Shown: piece by piece, positions 7,867 through 15,164 of the stretch
How positions within the stretch are numbered: position 1 is the stretch's first letter
Layout of the letters: the number at the start of each line of letters is the position of its first letter
Origin: DASUAO01 sp035763745
GTDB taxonomy: Bacteria; Actinomycetota; Acidimicrobiia; IMCC26256; PALSA-555
Reading direction: 5' to 3'
NCBI GenBank assembly: GCA_035763745.1
Contig: DASUAO010000008.1
Span: 1-18,542 of the forward strand
Length of the DNA: 18,542 nt
Notes under the pieces: model-generated
Told to the model about the DNA's origin: nothing
Seen by the model: the letters and a program-made list of their open reading frames with translations, nothing else
Databases searched by the model: none
Made by a program: the position numbers and the translations under genes

Positions 7867-8232
7867 CTAGGCCGACGGCTCCGGGCGCGGGAGGGGCTCG
7901 ACGCCCATCGCCCGCAGGTTGTCGTCGGACCAGCCGGCGTCGTCGCCGTAGAAGCCGAAGAGGCGGTGGATGGTCTCCTCCACCTTCGGCTCGAGCGAGG
8001 CCCACGCCGACTCGGGCGCCTCGACGGTCACGTCGCTCGAGTACACGGTGACCCGCGTCGCGCCGAGGTCGAAGAGCCGCTTCGCGAGCACGTCGGGCGC
8101 CCGGCTGCCGCCGGCATCGTCGATCGACGCGTACGACTCGATCGCCATCCCGGTGAGGGAGCGGTTGCACGCGAACATCCGGATCGTCGGGGACGCCCCC
8201 GGACGCGAGGTGACGGTGATCTCCTGGCCCAT
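7867..8232 (-). CDS. Small protein resembling the Nfu/NifU N-terminal domain
   Basis: The 121-residue protein looks like the Nfu N-terminal domain found before the iron-sulfur scaffold domain in Nfu proteins. Support comes from the early PGASPTIRMF (11-20, compare the family's PNPNTxxF), a middle segment SRAPDVLAKRLFDLGATRVTVYSSDVTV (43-70), and the alternation of strand and Lys/Glu-rich helix ending ESAWASLEPKVEETI (74-88). There is no C-terminal CxxC module, and the only cysteine is Cys22, so it cannot carry a cluster as classical Nfu does. ATG 8232 is 19 nt past the stop of the TIGR03086 gene on the same strand, so the two may be one operon. A TAGGCT 8 nt upstream also allows a leaderless start. 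The family assignment is by eye and tentative. Confidence 0.65.
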   Translation of the reverse strand: MGQEITVTSRPGASPTIRMFACNRSLTGMAIESYASIDDAGGSRAPDVLAKRLFDLGATRVTVYSSDVTVEAPESAWASLEPKVEETIHRLFGFYGDDAGWSDDNLRAMGVEPLPRPEPSA

Positions 8233-8251
8233 GGCGAGCGAGCCTATTGCG

Positions 8252-8818
8252 TCATTCGCTGCGGCCGAGGACCGCAAGCAGGGTCGCCTGGCGGTCACCG
8301 CCCTCGGGGATCTGGGCCTCGCCGAACATGCCGCTGCCCTGCAGCAGCTCGCGCTGGGGTTCGACCACCTCCCAGCAGGCCTCGACGAGCTCCTCGGGGA
8401 GGTTCGCGTCCTGGCGGGTCGCGTAGGCGAGGTCCCACCCGTGGATGAGGACGTCGATGAAGCGATGCCCGCAGTACACCGAACCGGGCACCGGTCCGTA
8501 CGACACCGCGACCGGAGCGTCCATCGCGCCGTCGGCTCGGAAGGCCGCCGCCGCACCCGCCGCCGACGCGTCGTACGCCGCGAGCGGGTCGTTCCCGAGG
8601 ACGTCGCCGTCGAGCGCGTCGCCGACCTCCTCGATGGTGCGCCCCGCCGTGAGCTCGGCAACCCACAGGTTGCCGCTCACCACGTGCTGGAGCAGTGCGC
8701 GCACGTCCCACTCGTCGCACGGGGTGTCGAGGTCCCACTGCTCGTCGCTGATCCCGGCGACGGTGCGACGGGTGTGGTCGAGCGCGGCGGCGTGGATCTC
8801 TGGCAGGTCGACAGCCAT
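8252..8818 (-). CDS. TIGR03086 family protein (DinB-like / mycothiol maleylpyruvate isomerase N-domain)
   Basis: The 188-residue protein has the pattern of TIGR03086: WDLDTPCDEWDVRALLQHVVSGNLWV (28-52), then VYCGHRFIDVLIHGWDLAYATRQD (114-137). His45, His126 and Asp129 are likely metal-site or core residues of the four-helix DinB-like fold. Members related to mycothiol-dependent enzymes are abundant in actinobacteria, but the substrate here is unknown. ATG 8818 has GAGGAG 4-5 nt upstream and begins the conserved N-terminal helix; the longer frame reaching to 8944 overlaps the RNase HII gene and is rejected. It is followed closely by the Nfu-N-like gene. No exported or membrane features are seen. 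Confidence 0.85.
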   Translation of the reverse strand: MAVDLPEIHAAALDHTRRTVAGISDEQWDLDTPCDEWDVRALLQHVVSGNLWVAELTAGRTIEEVGDALDGDVLGNDPLAAYDASAAGAAAAFRADGAMDAPVAVSYGPVPGSVYCGHRFIDVLIHGWDLAYATRQDANLPEELVEACWEVVEPQRELLQGSGMFGEAQIPEGGDRQATLLAVLGRSE

Positions 8819-8877
8819 GTCGCTCCTCTGGGATCGGGTTCCCGGGACACCGGGCGCCCGAGCATGGTATGGCGGTA
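8819..8877 (-). promoter_or_regulatory. Probable leader and promoter of the TIGR03086 gene
   Basis: The 59-bp gap after RNase HII holds TACCAT on the minus strand (8869-8864), which fits TANNNT and would give a leader of about 40 nt. An inverted GC-rich stretch (8837-8858, around GTTCCCGGGACAC) may form a weak stem. No -35 box is evident. Confidence 0.3.
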
Positions 8878-9534
8878 TCAGCTGAAGAGCCGACCCGCGG
8901 CCGGCGCCAGCCCGCGCCAGCACAGCGACTCCATGAAGATCCACGACCGCCGGTGGATCGAGCTGGGCCCGTATCCGGCGAGCGCCGCCTTGTGCACCGG
9001 GGCGGGGTACCCCACGTTGGACTCGAAGTCGTAGGGCGGGAAGCTCGCGGCCTCTTCGATCATGAGCGTGTCCCGTGCGACCTTCGCGACGCAGGACGCG
9101 GCGGCGACCGCGAGCACCGATGCGTCCCCCTTCACCACGGTGGTGACCCGATCACCGATCGCAAGGTAGTCGTGGTTGCCGTCGAGGATCACCCGATCGG
9201 GCTCGTAGCCCTGGTCGGCAAGCTGGGCCAGCGCTCGGTGGGCGGCGACGCGCTGGGCAGCCGTCATCCCGAGCGCGTCGCACTCGTCGTGGGACGCGTG
9301 GCCGACCCCGACCGCGACGGCCCACTCGCGGACGTTCGCGGCGACCACCGTGCGCTCGGCCCGAGTCAGCTGCTTCGAGTCGCGCACGCCCTTCAGGTGC
9401 TCGGGCGCCGGCACGACCGCCGCGACCGTGACCGGGCCGGCCCACGATCCCCGACCGACCTCGTCGATCCCGACGACGACCCGCTCCCCCGCCTTCCAGC
9501 AGCGGCGTTCCAGGCGAAGCGTCGGTGCGGCCAC
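8878..9534 (-). CDS. rnhB: Ribonuclease HII
   Basis: The 218-residue enzyme cuts RNA in RNA-DNA hybrids, removing misincorporated ribonucleotides in the cytoplasm. The first motif is VGIDEVGRGSWAGPV (21-35) with catalytic Asp24-Glu25; the others are ILDGN (Asp118) and KGDASV (Asp137), completing the DEDD set. Additional conserved parts are GVRDSKQLT (49-57), SCVAKVARDTLM (147-158) and YDFESNVGYPAPVHKAAL (168-185), all typical. The usual GRGPLAGPV is changed to GRGSWAGPV. GTG 9534 starts 4 nt after the stop of the upstream SCO6745-family gene, with GAGG about 12 nt before it, so it is likely co-transcribed and partly coupled. Length is normal for the family. Confidence 0.95.
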   Translation of the reverse strand: MAAPTLRLERRCWKAGERVVVGIDEVGRGSWAGPVTVAAVVPAPEHLKGVRDSKQLTRAERTVVAANVREWAVAVGVGHASHDECDALGMTAAQRVAAHRALAQLADQGYEPDRVILDGNHDYLAIGDRVTTVVKGDASVLAVAAASCVAKVARDTLMIEEAASFPPYDFESNVGYPAPVHKAALAGYGPSSIHRRSWIFMESLCWRGLAPAAGRLFS

Positions 9535-9538
9535 TGCG

Positions 9539-10381
9539 CTATCCGACCTCGTCCGCAGAGGCGACGGGCGCCACTGCAGCCCGGGCCCAGGGGGTGAGGA
9601 TCTCGAGCAGCTCGTCGGCGTCGCCGGCGAGCACCTCCGCGAGCACCCGCTCCTGGCGGTCGGTGACCGCCTCGATCTCGTCGCGCACCGCTCGCCCCTC
9701 GTCGGTGAGCGCGTCCTCGTCGACCAGCCCCGCACCGGCGAGGCGCTGCAGGGCCCCGAGGCAGTCGTCGGTCGTCCAGCCCATCTGGTTGGTGGTGATG
9801 GACCCGACGGGCACCCCCCGCCACAGCTCGGTGAGCACGTTGATCTCGATCGGGTCGAACCCGGCGGTGACCCAGGCGTTGCGGTGCGAGTCGCCGCGAC
9901 GCTCGCGCACCAGGTCGCAGGCCCTCCAGAGGTCACCCAGGGGCGAGCCGGGGAAGCCGACGGCGCGCAGGCCTGCGTACACCGGGTGTCCCTCGGCCGG
10001 GGTGGCGATCGACGCGGGGACCAGCAGCTCGAGCGCCCGGTCGATGCCGCCGGGCTCCGGACCGAGCCGGTCGGCGAGGTAGCCGGTCGCCGCCGTGAGC
10101 CGGGCCTCGAGGAGCTCATCGGGCGTCGTGACGTCCCACGCCGCGTCGAGCGCGGCAGCCACGTGCGCAGGGTTGATCGGCGCGAACAGCGCCGCGACGG
10201 CCTCACCGCGGACCGCGCCCAGGCAGGCCGCCCGGCTCGCGAGCCCCGCCATCGCCGGCGGGAGGTCGATCCCGGGGAAGCCGTCGCGGGCCTCGGGCAT
10301 GAACCAGGCGGCGGCCAGGATGCCGTCGGCTCGGGCCCGGAGCCTGCGGGTGACCTCGGCCAGTCTGTCGTCATCGATCAT
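9539..10381 (-). CDS. SCO6745 family protein (helical N-domain plus winged helix)
   Basis: The 280-residue protein resembles the actinobacterial SCO6745 family. It is mostly helical, with the early AAAWFMPEARDGF (23-35), the motif RERRGDSHRNAW (159-170) with RxxRGDxHxxAW spacing, ELWRG (185-189), and a winged-helix-like segment (about 195-235; MGWTTDDCLGALQRLAGAGLV). Its biochemical role is not established; the winged helix could be a remnant used for protein contact and does not prove DNA binding. ATG 10381 has GAGGAG 7 nt upstream. Its stop lies 4 nt before the rnhB start. I see no signal peptide or catalytic site. Confidence 0.78.
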   Translation of the reverse strand: MIDDDRLAEVTRRLRARADGILAAAWFMPEARDGFPGIDLPPAMAGLASRAACLGAVRGEAVAALFAPINPAHVAAALDAAWDVTTPDELLEARLTAATGYLADRLGPEPGGIDRALELLVPASIATPAEGHPVYAGLRAVGFPGSPLGDLWRACDLVRERRGDSHRNAWVTAGFDPIEINVLTELWRGVPVGSITTNQMGWTTDDCLGALQRLAGAGLVDEDALTDEGRAVRDEIEAVTDRQERVLAEVLAGDADELLEILTPWARAAVAPVASADEVG

Positions 10382-10449
10382 CGGTGCGCTCCTCGGGTGT
10401 CACCGCATCGTTCCACGTTCGGGGCCTCGCGCTCGTGATGGCACGCCGG

Positions 10450-11103
10450 TCAGGCGCCGAGGAGATCGTGGTGCACGTCGGTCAGCGAGGCGAACCTGCG
10501 GTGGGCCACATCGTTGCGCGCGCACCAGGCAGCAAGCGCGCCTTTCGCGTACACGCGGTCCGCGAGCAACGCGGCTTTGCGGTCGCTGGTGCCGTCGCCG
10601 ACGAGCACCGTGGTGAGCCGGCGACGGCCGGCGTCCTTGATCGGTGCCTGCTTGCAGGTCCCGCACGAAGAGCACGCGCAGCAGCGGTCCTCGTTCGGGA
10701 ACTCGAGCCGGCCGGTCTCCCAGTCGACTCGGTTGGTGAACACCGGCACCCCGAGCGCGGCTGCCACCTCGTCGACGCGGATGCCGAACCCGTCGGACAC
10801 GATCGTCACCTCGGCACCGGCGTCGCGGAGCGCGTCGACGAGCGGCGCTGCGCCCGGGTCGAGCGGCACCTCGCGGGCGGCCGCCCGGAGCAGCGCCTCG
10901 TCGTGGGGGAGGAGGTCCCACTCGTCGAGCAAGGTGACCCGACTCCCGACCTCGCCGCGGATGTACGCGTCGTCGATCTCGCGCCAGCCCGGGGCCCCGA
11001 ACCGTTCCATGAGGAACACGCCGGTGTCGGCTTCGCTGATCGTGCCGTCGAAGTCGAGGAAGACGGCGGTGCGTGTCAGATCGAGCTCACCCGCTTCGCC
11101 CAT
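10450..11103 (-). CDS. HAD-superfamily phosphatase (MtnX/PSPase-like, HAD-IB)
   Basis: The 217-residue protein has all HAD motifs: FLDFDGT (15-21; nucleophile Asp17, acid/base Asp19), VSDGFG (102-107), a basic residue region near Lys151/Lys156, and LVGDGTSDRKAA (167-178). The cap is inserted after motif I. The nearest relatives appear to be MtnX/phosphoserine-phosphatase-like enzymes that dephosphorylate small metabolites; the substrate cannot be read. A Cys cluster CCACSSCGTCK (141-151) sits before the third motif. ATG 11103 has no ribosome-binding site, but TACCAT lies 6 nt upstream, consistent with a leaderless mRNA. It diverges from the GH38 gene across 70 bp, and 68 bp separate it from the next gene on its strand. 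Confidence 0.85.
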   Translation of the reverse strand: MGEAGELDLTRTAVFLDFDGTISEADTGVFLMERFGAPGWREIDDAYIRGEVGSRVTLLDEWDLLPHDEALLRAAAREVPLDPGAAPLVDALRDAGAEVTIVSDGFGIRVDEVAAALGVPVFTNRVDWETGRLEFPNEDRCCACSSCGTCKQAPIKDAGRRRLTTVLVGDGTSDRKAALLADRVYAKGALAAWCARNDVAHRRFASLTDVHHDLLGA

Positions 11104-11173
11104 GACGCGATGGTAGGTGGGCGCCCGATCGGGACCTCGTGAGCCTCGAGGACCTCTCGTTAGGCTCCGCCGG
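11104..11173. promoter_or_regulatory. Divergent promoter region with two leaderless-type -10 boxes
   Basis: On the minus strand TACCAT (11115-11110) lies 6 nt before ATG 11103 of the HAD gene. On the plus strand TAGGCT (11161-11166) lies 7 nt before ATG 11174 of the mannosidase gene. Neither start has a Shine-Dalgarno sequence. No operator was recognised. Confidence 0.55.
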
Positions 11174-13936
11174 ATGAGTGAGCGGATCTCCGTCGGCATC
11201 GTCCCGCACACGCACTGGGACCGGGAGTGGTACGAGCCCTTCCAGACCTTCCGGGTACGCCTCGTCCACCTCCTCGACCAGCTCCTCGACCTGCTCGAGA
11301 CCGACGAGCGCTACGCCCGCTTCCTCCTCGACGGCCAGACCGTGGTGATCGACGACTACCTCGAGATCCGCCCCGACGCAGCCGCGCGTCTCGATGCACT
11401 CGCGGCTGCCGGTCGGCTCCAGGTCGGGCCGTGGATGGTGCTGATGGACGAGTACATGGTCTCGGGGGAGACGATCGTGCGCGATCTCCAGCGCGGCATC
11501 CGACGTGCGACCGCACTCGGCGGGCTGATGGAGGTCGGCTACCTCCCCGACATGTTCGGGCACGTCGCCCAGATGCCCCAGCTCTTCCGGCTCGCCGGGC
11601 TCGACCACGCGGTCGTGTGGCGCGGCGTGCCGGCAGCCATCACCCAGACCGCGTTCTGGTGGGACGCACCCGACGGATCGCGCGTCCGGGCCGAGTACCT
11701 GTACGGGTCCTACTCCAACGGACGGGACCTCCCCGCCGACGCCGACGGGCTCGTCGCCCGTGCCCGCGGCTACGAGCTCGAGCTCGGTCAGGCGCGCCTC
11801 GCGGGGGGCGGGATGCTCCTGATGAACGGCACCGACCACCACCTCCCCCAGCCGTGGCTCGGCGAGGTCGTCGCGAAGGCGAACGATCACCAGGACCGCT
11901 ACGAGTTCACCGTGACGTCGTTGCCCGAGTACCTGGCCCGCCAACCGAGCCCGGAGCTCGCCGTGTGGCAGGGCGAGCTGCGTTCCGGGGCCCGCGCGAA
12001 CGTGCTCATGGGAGTGGCGTCGAACCGTGTCGACGTGCACCGGGCGTGCGCGGTCGCCGAGCGCGCGCTCGAGCGACGCGCCGAGCCGCTCAGCGCGCTG
12101 TTCCTCGAGCCGTCCCGGTACCCGTCGGCCCTGCTCGACGTCGGATGGCACAACCTGGTCCTCAACAGCGCGCACGACTCGTCCTGCGCGTGCAGCGCCG
12201 ACGAGGTGGTCGATGCGGTCATCGTGCGCTACCAGGAGGCCCGCCAGGTCGGCGATGCCCTCGCCAAGGACGCCGTGCGCGACCACGCGGCCCGCATCGC
12301 CGGCACCCCGGGCACCACCGTGGTGGTCAACCCCACCGCGCGCACTCGCGGCGGGCTGGTCCACACGTACGTGCCGGGGGTCGGCGCCGTCGCCTTCGTC
12401 GCGACCGACGGCACCGTGTGCCCGACGCAGGTGCTCCGCGAGGTCGGCGGCGAAGGCTTCTCCACCATCGTCACCGGGGAGAAGGTGCGATGGGTGCTCG
12501 AGCTGCTCCGGGGCCAGGAGTTCGCGGGGGCCCGGGTCGCACGGGTCGAGCGCGCCGAGCTCGCACCGTTGGACTGGGAGTACACCTTCCACGCCGCGGG
12601 TCCGGGGGACGACCCGATCGATCTCGAGGACCTGCGGGAGGAGCTGCTCGAGCGAGGTGCGGCCGGCGAGACGATCCGCTTCCGCCAGAGCCTGCCCACG
12701 TCGCGCGAAGTGCTGTTCCACGCCGCCGACGTCGCCGGCTTCGGATGGAAGACCTACCGACCCGTCGACAGCGCCGGACCGGCGACGAAGGTCACGGTCG
12801 GCGACCTCCGGCTCGCGAACGAGCACCTCGAGGTCACCGTCGACGCCACCACCGGCGCGCTCACCATCTCGACGATCGACGGCGTGGTCGTGAGTGGCGC
12901 GAACGCGCTGGTGGACGGAGGCGACGGAGGCGACACGTACAACTACTCCGCACCGGAGGTCGACACGCTCGTGTCCGCCCCGACGTCCGTCGAGGTCGTG
13001 GCGCTCGAGACCGGACCGGTGCGAGCGACACTGCTCGTCGTCACGAGCTACGACGTCCCCGTGGCCGCGATCGGCGACGAACGGAGCTGCAGCCACCGCA
13101 GCGACACCACGACCACGCTGGAGGTCCGGACGACGCTCGAGCTCCGCTGCGACGAACGGTTCCTGCGCGTCCACGCCGAGATCGACAACACCGCGCGCGA
13201 CCACCGGTTGCGGGCGCACTTCCCGCTCCCGGCGCCGGTCGCCGGATCGGACGCCGAGTGCGCGTTCACCGTCGTCCACCGGGGGCTCACCGCGGAGGGC
13301 GGGCCGAGCGAGCACGGCCTCCCCACGTTCGTCTCGCGGCGCTTCGTCGACTGCTCCGACGGCGACCGGGGGCTCGCCCTGCTCCACGACGGTCTGCTCG
13401 AGTACGAGGTGCTGACCGACGACGCCGACGAGCCGCAGGGTCATGAGCTCGCACTCACGTTGCTGCGGGCGACCGGCTACCTGTCACGGCTCGAGATCGC
13501 CCTGCGCCCCGATCCCGCCGGGCCGCCCATACCGGTCGAAGGCCCGCAGCTCCACGGCCGCCACGTCGTCGACTACGCCGTCCTCCCCCACCGCGGCGCC
13601 TGGCACGACGCCGACCTCCACGCGGCAGCCGACGACTTCCTCGTGGGTCTCGAGCGCGGACGCGTCCGCGGCGGTCCCGGCGCCGACCTCGGACCGGACG
13701 GGCGCCACCTCCGTGTCGACGGCGCCGAGGTCTCGGCCGTCCTCCGCGAAGCGGGCGCCCTGGTGCTCCGCGCCTACAACCCGCTCCCCGAGACGTCGAC
13801 CCTGCGGATCACGCGCGAGGGTGCGCCGGTGGCCGGCGACGTGATCGACCTCCGCGGGCGGTCCACCGGGGTGTTCACCGGTGAGCTGCCGCTGAGATCG
13901 GACCAGATCGCGACCGTGCGGCTCTCGCCGGGCTGA
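11174..13936 (+). CDS. Glycoside hydrolase family 38 alpha-mannosidase
   Basis: The 920-residue enzyme matches GH38, zinc-dependent retaining alpha-mannosidases that trim mannose from glycans or mannosides. The N-terminal catalytic domain has PHTHWDREWY (11-20; His12/His14 and Asp16 region, zinc site), YLPDMFGHVAQMPQ (123-136; Asp126 the expected nucleophile), NGTDHHLPQP (218-227), and NSAHDSSCACSADEV (331-345; His334 likely zinc ligand). A central helical domain and C-terminal beta-sandwich domains follow (from about 365). There is no signal peptide, so it is probably cytoplasmic and acts on imported or internal mannosides. It resembles the MngB-type bacterial subgroup. ATG 11174 is the family N-terminus and lies 7 nt after TAGGCT. 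Convergent with the unknown gene at 13959, 22 bp apart. Confidence 0.93.
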   Translation: MSERISVGIVPHTHWDREWYEPFQTFRVRLVHLLDQLLDLLETDERYARFLLDGQTVVIDDYLEIRPDAAARLDALAAAGRLQVGPWMVLMDEYMVSGETIVRDLQRGIRRATALGGLMEVGYLPDMFGHVAQMPQLFRLAGLDHAVVWRGVPAAITQTAFWWDAPDGSRVRAEYLYGSYSNGRDLPADADGLVARARGYELELGQARLAGGGMLLMNGTDHHLPQPWLGEVVAKANDHQDRYEFTVTSLPEYLARQPSPELAVWQGELRSGARANVLMGVASNRVDVHRACAVAERALERRAEPLSALFLEPSRYPSALLDVGWHNLVLNSAHDSSCACSADEVVDAVIVRYQEARQVGDALAKDAVRDHAARIAGTPGTTVVVNPTARTRGGLVHTYVPGVGAVAFVATDGTVCPTQVLREVGGEGFSTIVTGEKVRWVLELLRGQEFAGARVARVERAELAPLDWEYTFHAAGPGDDPIDLEDLREELLERGAAGETIRFRQSLPTSREVLFHAADVAGFGWKTYRPVDSAGPATKVTVGDLRLANEHLEVTVDATTGALTISTIDGVVVSGANALVDGGDGGDTYNYSAPEVDTLVSAPTSVEVVALETGPVRATLLVVTSYDVPVAAIGDERSCSHRSDTTTTLEVRTTLELRCDERFLRVHAEIDNTARDHRLRAHFPLPAPVAGSDAECAFTVVHRGLTAEGGPSEHGLPTFVSRRFVDCSDGDRGLALLHDGLLEYEVLTDDADEPQGHELALTLLRATGYLSRLEIALRPDPAGPPIPVEGPQLHGRHVVDYAVLPHRGAWHDADLHAAADDFLVGLERGRVRGGPGADLGPDGRHLRVDGAEVSAVLREAGALVLRAYNPLPETSTLRITREGAPVAGDVIDLRGRSTGVFTGELPLRSDQIATVRLSPG

Positions 13937-13953
13937 CCGACCGGGCTGACCGA
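13928..13953. repeat. 13-bp perfect tandem duplication across the mannosidase stop codon
   Basis: CCGGGCTGACCGA occurs twice in a row, then partially a third time. The first copy carries the TGA stop at 13934-13936; the second copy repeats it outside the gene. It fills most of the 22-bp gap to the convergent gene. No stable terminator hairpin is seen. Confidence 0.8.
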
Positions 13954-13958
13954 CCGGC

Positions 13959-15164
13959 TCACGCCGGGGCCGCCAGCAGCGCCTCGCCCGCCGGCTCGGT
14001 CGTGGACCAGCTCGGATCCAGCCCCGGAGCCACGAGTCGCGTCCCCGCGGGAGCGTCCCAGAGCACCGCGGCCCGGGCTCCGTGCCATCGCACCGCGAAC
14101 GAGACCGGACCCCGCCGCGTCGGCGCCGCATGGACCTCGACCGGCTGCCCTCTCCACGCCACCGGGAGGTCGGCCAGGATCGTGATCGTCGGGTCGCCCT
14201 CGGTGACGGTCGACGGCTCGTACGCGAGCATCCCGCGGAGCGCCAGCAGCAGTGCCGGGCCCGCTCCACTGCCGGCCAGCGTCGCCACCTCGTCCCAACG
14301 CGCGGGACGCGTCGGACGCGTGCGCGCCCGACGCCGCTCCCGACCGGGGAGCCGACGCCACGCAGCGGCGGCCTCCGAGTCGAACCCCCAGTCCTCGAGC
14401 GCGGCGACCACGTCACCGGACGGCCGCCGCAGCCCTCCCGCGAGGAGCGCGTCGGCACGAGCGGCGTCGACCGCGCTCATCACGTGCGGGTCCGGCACAT
14501 TGACCCGCATCCCACGGTCGAGCATCGCGGTCCAGGCCCGCGCCGCGTCCGCGGGAGCCGGGAGCGCGGCGAGATCGGCGACCGAGCACGTCGAGCGACC
14601 GGTGCCGACCGCGATGCGCAGTCGCCCGCGATGGGGGATCGGGTGCAGCAGGGCCGCCTCGACCCGCGCGGCGCGATCGCGGGTCGCGGGGAACGGTCCT
14701 TCGCGCGCGGCGCCACCGAGCACCTCGAACTCGGTCGATCGACCGGTCGCGACCGACCACCGCGACGGCGCACGTGGCATCACGATTGCGGGACGGCGGT
14801 CGATCCGGGCCACCGCGCCGTCCACCGAGATCGCCTGCACGTGCCGAGCCACGAACGCCACCACGAACGGGGCCGGGGAGTCGTTCTCGATCTCGACGAC
14901 GACCAGCGGGTCGGCGTCGCCGGTCCCGCCGGCGCCGTACACGTATTGGACCGCATCACCGCCGGGGATGCGCACCGCGGTCCGCACGACGGGTCGGTCG
15001 TCGACGAGCGCCTGGCGGACGGTCGTCTCGCGACGCGGCACGTACCAGCGGTCGTCGCCGCCGATCCACCAGTCGAGCACCCACGTCGCCTCGAGGAACG
15101 CGACACCGCCGTGGCTGTCGACTCGAGCGAGCGGGGGCTCGTCGAGGACTCCGACGTAGGTCAA
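13959..15164 (-). CDS. Uncharacterised protein coupled to gpsA (possible small glycosidase-like fold)
   Basis: I do not recognise a named family for this 401-residue protein. The N-terminal 180 residues look like a beta-sandwich: ARVDSHGGVAFLEATW (13-28), DDRWYVPRRETTVRQA (37-52), VRTAVRIPGGDAVQYVY (60-76), then PLVVVEIENDSPAPFVVAFV (86-105). A helical middle follows (MLDRGMRVNVPDPHVMSAV, about 218-236), and a C-terminal beta region (PITILADLP to WHGARAAVLWD). This order resembles a supersandwich plus (alpha/alpha) barrel glycosidase with the barrel mostly missing, but that is inference. No signal peptide or obvious catalytic motif is seen. The start TTG overlaps the gpsA stop (TTGA); the next in-frame start, a GTG at codon 29, would cut a conserved-looking strand. 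Third positions are strongly GC, so it is truly coding. Confidence 0.72.
   Translation of the reverse strand: MTYVGVLDEPPLARVDSHGGVAFLEATWVLDWWIGGDDRWYVPRRETTVRQALVDDRPVVRTAVRIPGGDAVQYVYGAGGTGDADPLVVVEIENDSPAPFVVAFVARHVQAISVDGAVARIDRRPAIVMPRAPSRWSVATGRSTEFEVLGGAAREGPFPATRDRAARVEAALLHPIPHRGRLRIAVGTGRSTCSVADLAALPAPADAARAWTAMLDRGMRVNVPDPHVMSAVDAARADALLAGGLRRPSGDVVAALEDWGFDSEAAAAWRRLPGRERRRARTRPTRPARWDEVATLAGSGAGPALLLALRGMLAYEPSTVTEGDPTITILADLPVAWRGQPVEVHAAPTRRGPVSFAVRWHGARAAVLWDAPAGTRLVAPGLDPSWSTTEPAGEALLAAPA

Noticed and set aside
11087..13444. 785-codon open frame on the minus strand opposite the GH38 gene
   Set aside because: It mirrors a strongly supported GH38 gene, has the Arg/Asp/Val/Gly-rich composition of antisense GC-rich DNA and shows no protein motif.
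13959..15164. Pseudogene of a larger glycosidase
   Set aside because: The frame is intact, strongly GC at third positions and coupled to gpsA, so a maintained small protein is more likely; erosion of an ancestor remains possible.
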